Source: Acytostelium subglobosum LB1 (lineage: Eukaryota > Evosea > Eumycetozoa > Acytosteliales > Acytosteliaceae). From it: a stretch of DNA of 64,000 nucleotides. Positions 34,369 through 43,307 of the stretch are shown in pieces (the first letter of the stretch is position 1; each line of letters opens with the position of its first letter). The stretch lies in the NCBI RefSeq assembly GCF_000787575.1, contig NW_012236527.1:1193195-1257194 (forward strand), in the 5' to 3' direction. The position numbers were made by a program, and so were the translations under genes. The notes under the pieces were generated by a model. That model did not search any database, was not told the origin of the DNA, and saw only the letters and a list, made by a program, of their open reading frames with translations.

Positions 34369-36717
34369 TTATGAGCCATCATTCATTCTCTTGAGGTTGT
34401 TATCTCTTTGTTCCTTGTATTGAGCGACTAATGATTGAATGCTTGGATTGTTCTGGTACTCTGGCAATTTGTCGACGGTGCTCAGATCAAGTGTAGCACC
34501 AATGTCAATCAAATGTCGCAACATATCAATGTAATGGTTGACTATTAGATCGTTGATATTGATGGGATGGGCCTTGATTCGATCATATGTCACCTTGTCA
34601 GCTTGATTGAGCAACCAGTCCAACGCCTGGATTTGGCCACCATTGATAGCATCTTTAGTCAACTTGGCCATCTCCTCATACTTGTCCACCTGCCAGAGAT
34701 ATGCCAACATCTCCATATTGCCATGAGCCGCTGTAGTTCCAATGTAAGAACGAGCACTAAGGACCAGATCTCCAAATTGTTCAAAGATATGCTTGACCAG
34801 TGCCATCTGATGTAGGTCAATGGCTTTTTCGAGAACTGAGGATATAAAGGATTGTCGGGTGGTCTCCAGGTCCTCGCCCTCTGGCGCGACAATATGTGCG
34901 AGCACAGCTTGGAATAGTGCTACATCTCCAACACGTCCCACCTTGGAGGCCACTTTATCTCGATTCAATTGGATCTTTTTGGCAATCACATTGATCAAGT
35001 CCAAGTTAGACATGGCTGATGCCACGATCGCGGTCTGTACGCGCCCCTTTGCAGAGTTGGCCAAGAGTTGCTCAGGTGTGAGGAGGTCCAGGAGCTGGGT
35101 GAGCAGTTCGTTGTTGGTAGGTCCAAAGAATGCCAAAAATAGAATGAGGTGATCGTTGTGATGAACCAATCGCATTATTTCTGGTCTGTTGCGGACGATG
35201 TACTCGATGTGACTGATGCCAAAGAACGTGTTGCTGATGATCAGGTCCTTTGAGAAGATTGTGCTGGCGTCGGACAATAGGAACTGTAACATCTCAGGCG
35301 TGCCAAGGAACTTCCTGCAGAGCACTCCCATATCAGTTTGGACGACGTGGCGTGCGTTGAGGTATCTGACGACCTGGAAGCTTTTGGCCACATCCTTGGC
35401 ACTGGCGAATGAATGGTACATCATTGTTGGATCGAAGAACACAGTCATGAGATCTTGCAAATGATTGGTCTGGAGCAGTTGTGCCAGCAATGTGTAGATG
35501 ATCGCTGTCTGTGCAACGTTGCCATAGTTGATGAGCAGGTTGAAAAGTCCAGAGATGTACTTGTGGAACTCGGAGGGGACGATCCATGGTGGCGAGTGGA
35601 AGAGCATGGGCAAGAGTTGGCAATCCCCCGTCTTCAGATAATGCCGTACGATGATTGAAACTAAGCTGTCACCAGAGATGTGATTCCTCCATTCAATTTC
35701 CATTTGGAAGAGCATCCTGTACACTAGAAGCTGATCGTGACTCAATGCCACAGCCTTTGTAGTCAACGTTGGATCAATCTGAATATACTCTGGGATGGAG
35801 TCCTTGACCATCGAAAGTATGTCATTGGAATTGACATCAAGCGGTACACTTGCTCGCTCAACTCTAGTGTTGTCCAGGGGGAGGAAGCGAAGGAAGTGCG
35901 CCAACTGTTCCTCGGGCGTGGCTTCAAGCAACATCATCTGACTGTTGATTGGTTGATCGCCAAACAATGGTTTGCCAAGTGCGTCAAACAATAGATCATC
36001 GATCAACTGCTTATCGCCCCTCATCATTATAAACTCGACATGTTGACATGCATTTCGTCGGACAAGGTCGATGAATGTTTGATCAAAGTTGCCAGGGTCG
36101 AGGAGGTATCTGACTGATTCAGGGGAGTTGGCAAACACTGAGCTCCAACTAACATGCTTGATTGAAGGGTCGTCCTCTTCCAGTTGTGGTCGATAGAGCA
36201 CTGAACAATCAAACAATCCCGAGTCGATGAGATACTTGAGCACGGTGTACGATAGCGACTTGGTGGCGTGAATCAGCAACTTATTGTTTCGCGGGAAGGC
36301 TACGGGATAGGTCTGATGCAACAGAGTCTTCACGACAACCAGGTTGTCCCACTTGATCGCCATCTTGTACTCTTTATAATGTTTGAAGTGTACTTGGTAT
36401 CTGTTGTACAATGCTGCGAATGTGTCGCCGTCGATCTTGTTGGCGCGACACACCATGTTGTTGGCGCGCTCGGGTGCGTACTTGATGTAAAGGTTGCGTT
36501 TGAGTCGGTCGCGTAGCAGACCAAAGTGATTGTACTCTATGATTTCGGCTGCATCGACCCAATGATCGTACTTCATCGCAATAGTTGTACGAACTGAGAA
36601 TGAAAGTTGAATGAACTTTATATCAGTAGATTTAGTCCAAAGCGTCTTGATTATTGTCCTGAACAACATGCGATTAGTAAGCACCTGTATGATTGGTCCA
36701 CGTTCTTGAGATGACAT
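34369..36717 (-). CDS. ankyrin-like repeat family protein, paralogue 5
   Basis: A 782-residue intact, single-exon member with a good ATG (MSSQERGPIIQVLTNRMLF). All family landmarks are present in order: KYDHWVDAAEIIEYNHFGLL, KIDGDTFAALYNRYQVHF, NLVVVKTLLHQTYPVAFPR, YTVLKYLIDSGLFDCS, the SVRYLLDPGNFDQTFIDL block, then repeats to MLRHLIDIGATLDLSTVDKL. It ends with SIQSLVAQYKEQRDNNLKR. Together with paralogue 1 it is the best reference copy for judging breaks in the others. Function is unknown beyond probable protein binding. Confidence 0.87.
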   Translation of the reverse strand: MSSQERGPIIQVLTNRMLFRTIIKTLWTKSTDIKFIQLSFSVRTTIAMKYDHWVDAAEIIEYNHFGLLRDRLKRNLYIKYAPERANNMVCRANKIDGDTFAALYNRYQVHFKHYKEYKMAIKWDNLVVVKTLLHQTYPVAFPRNNKLLIHATKSLSYTVLKYLIDSGLFDCSVLYRPQLEEDDPSIKHVSWSSVFANSPESVRYLLDPGNFDQTFIDLVRRNACQHVEFIMMRGDKQLIDDLLFDALGKPLFGDQPINSQMMLLEATPEEQLAHFLRFLPLDNTRVERASVPLDVNSNDILSMVKDSIPEYIQIDPTLTTKAVALSHDQLLVYRMLFQMEIEWRNHISGDSLVSIIVRHYLKTGDCQLLPMLFHSPPWIVPSEFHKYISGLFNLLINYGNVAQTAIIYTLLAQLLQTNHLQDLMTVFFDPTMMYHSFASAKDVAKSFQVVRYLNARHVVQTDMGVLCRKFLGTPEMLQFLLSDASTIFSKDLIISNTFFGISHIEYIVRNRPEIMRLVHHNDHLILFLAFFGPTNNELLTQLLDLLTPEQLLANSAKGRVQTAIVASAMSNLDLINVIAKKIQLNRDKVASKVGRVGDVALFQAVLAHIVAPEGEDLETTRQSFISSVLEKAIDLHQMALVKHIFEQFGDLVLSARSYIGTTAAHGNMEMLAYLWQVDKYEEMAKLTKDAINGGQIQALDWLLNQADKVTYDRIKAHPININDLIVNHYIDMLRHLIDIGATLDLSTVDKLPEYQNNPSIQSLVAQYKEQRDNNLKRMNDGS

Positions 36718-37042
36718 TGTATGTATGAATAAATGTATATGTAACTATTATGTGTAAGTGAACAGTGATGTTTATAACTACTTCATAATCTCAAACAACA
36801 CACTTAATCATATATATATATTAGTTGCCAGTAGTTGAGTGCGATGAACTTAAGAATTTAGCTCGCAAAGATTGATCTTCACCTAGGTTATCGCGAACCT
36901 TTGTAAACTTTAAAACTCGAGAAGTTAACTGGTTGATTCATTCAATATGCCTACAACGACGTGTCAATATCCTAATAAGGCTATCCAATTAATTAACATT
37001 ATCATAATTATAATTGCATGACAAACAAAAGTATAAGTTTGT
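36718..37042. other. spacer upstream of paralogue 5
   Basis: AT-rich promoter-like DNA for paralogue 5 and the 3' flank of the Uma2-like gene. GGTTATCGCGAACC near 36885-36898 is an imperfect palindrome. Nothing else is seen. Confidence 0.4.
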
Positions 37043-38034
37043 TTATTTATATATACGTATTTGTATCAAACTACATCCCTGAATAATAATGGTGTTTGAT
37101 TGATCATAGGGGGATTGTTGAAAGATTGATTTGGAGGCTCCATTATGGAATTTGGGGGCTCCATTAACAGCACCAACACAATGAATAATGATGTTCCTAG
37201 AATTGGGACCATTGAGTGAAATTTGTCGATAATAGACATAGGGGAACTGCTCGTTCACTTCGTGTTGAATGTTTCCACACTTAGAACAATCACACACGTA
37301 TCGATGATTGATTGAAACAACTGGAATTAGGTTGTTGAAATACTCATGTTGAAACTCTTGGAGTTGTTTGAGTTCTTGTTGAAGCCTTGTTAACTCTTTG
37401 ACACTCGCATTAGTGCTATGTGGTGGTAAACCAGGGAGTTCCAATTTCAATTGTTGGATACTATTGATGTATTCATTGATCTCCATGTTGACCTTTTCGA
37501 TATTATGGTTAACTTGTTGTATGATTGTGTCGGGGATTGCTCCACCATAGGCGTCACAATAGATATATGCACTTGGAGGAATATGTTCTGGATGATTGAC
37601 TTCTTTGTATCCAATATAATCAAACAGAATAACGGACTTGACACCAGCTTGGATCCATCGACACATCCTAATCTTTAGTTCTTGGAGAATGTCAATCTTT
37701 GATCTAACCTCAACAAGAAAGTCAGGAAGTGAGGTAGATGGCCAGTCATTATCTTTAATATCATTGGGGAGTGCTTGATACCTTGAATGCGATATGAATG
37801 CTGTCTCTGGTATACTGTTTTGCAAGTTAGTTATTAGTAGTAGTTGATATTAGTATTGAACATTAATACTACTTACCGAATGAAAAGAAATCGATGATTG
37901 TGAGGTGGTATCATCATTTCGATCCTGAAATTTGTCGCTTGACCTACAGTATGTCCTCCAATATTATTCTCTACATTCCATTGGGTAAGTTGTCGGTTGA
38001 ACTCAGACACTTGTACTCCCCTTGACAGTGACAT
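37043..38034 (-). CDS. Uma2-like (PD-(D/E)XK nuclease fold) protein, probably 5'-incomplete
   Basis: Exons 38034-37877 and 37814-37043 give 309 residues from the first ATG (MSLSRGVQVSEFNRQL). The pattern NRQLTQWNVENNIGGHTVG, IPETAFISHSRYQAL, LPDFLVEVRSKIDILQELK, KMxxW-like IRMCRWIQAGVKSVILFDY matches bacterial Uma2/DUF820 proteins, whose core is a restriction-endonuclease-like fold. The first metal-binding Asp of the usual PD motif is Glu here; the later D-x4-E (DFLVEV) is kept. After about residue 150 comes a coiled-coil-prone part (LTRLQQELKQLQEFQHEY) and a C-x-C-x2-C motif (VCDCSKCG). The frame stays open upstream of the ATG (LVEVDINLQTLQFYITIKD) up to the ankyrin junction, so the true N-terminus may be lost. 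Nuclease activity is not shown. Confidence 0.65.
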
Positions 38035-38084
38035 GTCTTTGATTGTAATGTAAAACTGGAGAGTTTGTAGGTTAATGTCAACCT

Positions 38085-40362
38085 CTACCAGTTTGACTGA
38101 TACTTTGGGAGTGTATGGACATTCATCAAATCAAGTGTTGCACCAATATTAACCAAATGACTAATCATTGCAATGTGATTCTTATCAATTAGATCATTGA
38201 TCTTGATTGGACCTTCCTTGAGTTTATCAGAAACAGTCCAATCATGAGTGATATTTGATTGATTGATCATCCAATCCAATGTCTCAATATGTCCAATATT
38301 GATTGCTTCACTAAATAATATATCAATATCTCGTGGGTATAAAGGATCGACATTCCAAAGATACTCCAGTAGTTCAATGTTGCCATACCTAACGGCGATG
38401 ATGTGATGTTGCTTGGTTCCCACGTACACTCTGTGTCGTGAGTAAATGTGCTTGACGAGGTCAACACGATGATTGAGGATGGCAGACTCCAACACAATGG
38501 TCACAAACAATCGACTTTGCGCCTTCTTGTCCTCCATGAAGTTGGCAATGTACTCCAAGATAATCAAACATGTCCAAATCTCCAAAGAGTCCACTTTTGA
38601 TCATATTCGTGTCAGTGCCAAACTTGAGCACTCGATGATTGCCAAACAGTTTGATGACATCCAAGCTACGACTTGTTGAATATTTGTCATTGGCCATTTT
38701 ATCCCCTATTGTCTTCTTGATACAATTATGTGGAGCACGATCAATGAGTGCCTGGAGCAAGTCGGCTCGACCATAGAATGCCACTACCTGAACCATGAGT
38801 GCAAAGTTGGTCCTGCCAAGAAGCTCGGGATGGTCTCGGATCAATTGTTCAATGTGGTGGAGCTGGAGGACGACATTTCCCATCTCGGTACATAGGCTAT
38901 GGTAGTTTGAACCAGACATTAAACAATATTTCAAACTTTGTGTTCCTCGGAAATAATCTTCTTCATGGTCCTTGGGAATTGGTCGATGATTCCTGTTCTT
39001 GCTGATGAAGTATTGGATGATTGGATGACTCTTTGTCATGTCATTGGCCTTTACAAAATTGTTGAACAATGAATAATAAAATGAATTTGATGGGAATGAT
39101 GATGCTGGTGTTGGACGATTCTCGTCATCTTGAGGCAGACTCTCAAACATATTGTTCAAGATCTCGTATGATACCAGTGCCTGGATAATATTGCCTTGTA
39201 TGATAATCAGCCTGAAAAGTTCATTAACATCTCCAACAGTATTGTGAAATCTTGTTGGGGGCCACTTGATGTGAGTGGATATCATGTGTGGCAAGAGCAT
39301 GTAGTCACCAGTGATGATGTATTGGGAGACGGTGTACGAGGCCAGTCCAAGTTCATCACGAATATCACCCTTCAAATCAATCGCCAGATTGTTGAGTTTG
39401 ACAAAGATCGTACGTGCATCATCGCCAATGTCCAGTCCATGATGATCAATGTACTCTTTCGGGATTGATATCTTCGTCACTCGCTCTTTTGACTTTGCAA
39501 TCACATCGCTCGTCTCGGCCGAGGTGGCGGTTGTGGAGTTTGGCAACATTCGTTGGAAGTGTGCCAGTTGCTCAGCTGGTGGGAAGTCGAAGGGCAACAA
39601 CATCTTACTTGTGATGGGTCCTCCAAACAGCCTGACTCCATCCTTGAACATTAGATCATTGATCAGTTGTAGATCTCCTTTCAACATCAGATCGAATACA
39701 TATTGATTGGCAAGTGACTTGATATGATCAATGAGTGGTTGTGGAAAGTGGCCTAGATCAAGTATATGTCGAATGGACGAGGGAGGTGCCCTGTACACTT
39801 TGTCCCAGTACATCTGATCACTTTCATTCACCTTCTGCCACAAGATGCTGTTGTTAAACAGTCCAGAGTCCATAAAGTACTTGAGCACACTGAAGCCATC
39901 GCCCAACAATGCAAACTTGAGTAACAGATCGACTCGTTCAAAGGTCACGGGATAGGTCTGATGGAACAATGTCTTCACGACAACCAAATTATCATGTTTG
40001 ATTGCATTGTAATATGAATTGCTCTTGTCAAAGTATGATTGATATCTCTTGTACACAGTGTCGAATGTATCCTGATCAATGTTTCTTGAAATACATATGG
40101 ACAAGACGGCATTGTGGTCAAAGTTGATGTGTAGGCCACGTTTGATTCGATCACGTATCAGACCATAATGTTTGTATTCGATCATTAGTTTGGCGTCCAC
40201 CCAGTCATTGTACTTTGTCCTAAGTCCACTGTTCTTGCTATGGATATATAACTTGTACCTCCAATGTGTAAGAATCGCGCGAATCGACTCAAAGATGGTT
40301 CTCACCAATGTTCGATTAGTCAACACATGAACTATTACACCTCGATCACCAATGCTGTTCAT
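38085..40362 (-). pseudogene. ankyrin-like repeat family, paralogue 6 (frame break and lost tail)
   Basis: It starts MNSIGDRGVIVHVLTNRTLV at 40362 (upstream frame is TTG only) and follows the family order through KYNDWVDAKLMIEYKHYGLI, NIDQDTFDTVYKRYQSYF and FSVLKYFMDSGLFN. At 38555-38562 the frame shifts by one base, within LDMFDY/LEYIANF, and continues in the next frame to 38085. The C-terminus ends abruptly after TLPKYQSN at a stop; the expected SIQS-AQYK-QR tail is absent. Directly beyond this point the DNA encodes Uma2-like sequence in another frame. Two independent defects make a pseudogene the best call, although the frame break alone could be an assembly error. Confidence 0.65.
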
Positions 40363-40586
40363 TATGTAAGTGTGATTGAGTGATCCAAGGATTGGTGTGA
40401 TCAAGTGATGGGTTGTGTTGTGATTGTGTGATTAATGATTGAGTGATCGAGTGATCAAGAGATTGAAATGATCAAGTGATTAGATTGATTCGAGAGTTAT
40501 TTGTTGTTGAAGCGGGTGATTGAATAGTCAGGGAGGGACAAACTTCGAAGTATAATATTTTTTGATCATTATTATTATTATCCATT

Positions 40587-43029
40587 TTATTTCTTTCTGG
40601 ATTGTTTACTTGGACGAGGATTTGAGCTGGACGATCGACGCTTGAGGGTATTGTTTTGCTGCGCCCTTTGATCCTTGTACTGCGCTATGAATGATTGAAT
40701 TCCTGGATTGGACTGGTATGTCTTAAGATTGTGAATGGACCTCAAATCCAGTACTCCACCATTGTCAATCAGATGACGCAACATTGGTATGTCATTATTT
40801 CCAATTGCTTCCTTAATGTTGATTGGACCTGCCATAAGCTGTGCACTTGTATCATCATCAACATGATTGAGTAGCCACACCAATGATCCAATTTGGCCAG
40901 TGTTGATGGCCTTGTTGAACAACTCCTCCACCTCTTCATAATTCTCTACTGGCTCCACTTCCCAGAGATAAGCCAACAGCTCGACATGGCCAAGACTAAC
41001 AGCAGTACTGTGATGTTTGATCAAATGGATCTTGCTGCCTTTGTGCGAGTAGATGTGCTTGACCATGTCAACCTGTCCCCACTTAATGGCTTGCTCGACC
41101 ACCACAGAGAATGGAATGACTGTGATTGGACCATCTGCTCCATTATTAAGTTGCTTATTGAACAAACTGGGCATGTTGGCCATGACGATATCCAATAGAC
41201 CACAGTCGCCACGCCTTGCCAACAGTTCAATGATTGATTTCTTGGGGATCAATCCTTTCTTGGCAAACATCTTGATCGCCTCGGAATTTCCAAATGTAAT
41301 GAGAGTGTAATTGAGTAACTTTCTCATTCGCTTAAGATTGGGAAGTGGGATTTGATTGAGAAGTGAACTAAGTATGTCCATGCGGCCATTGATCAACGCA
41401 CATTGTACCAGTGGCTCCAGTGATGTATCAAGCTTGAGTAGCGTGGGTTTGAACTTGAGTATGTACTCAATGTGGTTGATGTCCAGAACTAGATTGTTCA
41501 ACACCTGCTCCTTTGTGAATATCTTTATCTCATCAGAGAGCAGGAACCTGAGCACCCCAATCGGGCAGTGGAGTGCCTTGGGGTCGTCATGGCCCATACC
41601 GGCCTGCACCACCTTACATTGGTTCAACATAAGGATGACCTCTATGCTGCTGACCCAGTTGTCGGCCTTGATGAATGAGTTGAACATCTCACTGCCAAAG
41701 TAACTGTTTTTGTCTAAGGCCTCCCCGCCTGCCTCCTCAGTGTTCTCCACGATGTTTAAAATGCGAGCAAAAAATGGAAACGACCTGCTTGATGGTGCCA
41801 TGCTTGATGACCATTTCAATCAACTTTGCAGTGTCACTTTGTATGGTGGAAGTTCTTGCCCATTGTCGTCGGTGGATGAAGAAGTATTGGAGCATAGCAC
41901 AGTCTCCAGTCTTGATGTATTCGCGCATGATGTACTCGCCAAGCTTGTCAAAGTGTTGCGACCAATCGATAAGGATCTCGCTCAATTTGATGAAGACCAA
42001 TCGTTGATCAGGTCCAATGTCCACATGTTGTGTGCCCGGACACACATACATCTTCCACGCATCATTGAAGGATTCAAGTATCATCCTTGCCTGATCATTC
42101 AATTCCTCATCCTCGGGAATGATTCGTTCAAAGTGCGCCAGTTGATCAGCTGGTGTGACACTTTGTGGGTGCATCCAATCACTCGAGACTTGCGCCCAAA
42201 ACAGTTTCTTGCCATCCTTGAAGAGGAGTTTATCGATCAATTGCTGATCACCTTGGGCAATCAAGAGATCCGGGTGATGTGGTGCACGGGCTTTGATCTT
42301 GTCGATGAGTACTTGTGGAAAGTTGGCGGGATCCAGGATAAATCGGATTGCCGAGGGAGATGCACTGAACACCCAGTACCAAGAGTAGTTGCGTGTCCAG
42401 AGCACGCTATTGTCAAACAATCCCGAGTCCATAAGGTACTTGAGCATCTTGAATGTTTTATCACATGATAGTGCGGCATCCTCCAGTCGCTGAGGGTCCC
42501 TGTCAAAGGTTACAGGAACAGTCTGGTGCAACAGGGTTTGCACAACAATCATGTTATCACTTTTGATCGCCTCAGCATATGCCTCTGTCTTTATAAAGAA
42601 TGATTGATAGCGAGTGTAGACGGCCATGAATGTGTCCCTATCAATGTCCTTGGCGGCGCAGACGTCAAATGCTGAGTCAAAGGTGAAGTTTAGGGGATGT
42701 CCTTGTTGCATGCGGTAGCGTAGCAGACCCCAATGTTTGTGACGAATGATTGATGATGCGTCACGCCAGTGATCCATCTTTGTTCGCAGGCCATTGTCCG
42801 GGTCATTGATGTGTATTCTTAACTGTTTGTACAACGACTTGCTCTTGAATGCATTCATTATAGTCCTTATCAATGTACGATTTGTAAGAACATGCATGAT
42901 AACTCCACGATCATTGATATAATGTTGAGATGACTTTGACATTGTCGTTGTCGTTGTCGTTGTGGTTGGCATCATCAATGTAATATCATTGTTATTATTA
43001 CTATTAATATTTATATTATTATATGTCAT
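40587..43029 (-). CDS. ankyrin-like repeat family protein, paralogue 7 (one frame break)
   Basis: The upstream part (43029-41737) has a poly-N/T head, the leader VIMHVLTNRTLIRTIM, TKMDHWRDASSIIRHKHWGL, DIDRDTFMAVYTRYQSFF and the following blocks to HGTIKQVVSIF. The downstream part (to 40587) carries ARILNIVENTEEAGG through MLRHLIDNGGVLDL, SFIAQYKDQRAQQN and a basic end (RPSKQSRKK). The two overlap around an A run of six (41769-41774, + strand). With one base fewer they join as SIFARILNIV, as paralogues predict. Otherwise the gene is complete, about 810 residues. Sequencing error or recent inactivation are both possible. Confidence 0.75.
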
Positions 43030-43307
43030 GGAAATATATACTTATACTTATATGTATATTGGTGTGGAAACAAATAATAAGACGAATGACAAAAGGTGTG
43101 GAATTAATCATTCGTGTGATTGTGATGATCAACGGGTGTGAGGGGGACTGGAATAATTAATAACTTTTCATATTAATAAATATAATTAAGTTATTTACTT
43201 GAGGTGGAAGTACGTTTGTAAATCATGGACACAACACACAATCAAGCAGGGAATTGGAATAGTTCCAATCAATCACGAATGGTTTGACTAACTTAACTTA
43301 ACCTTAG

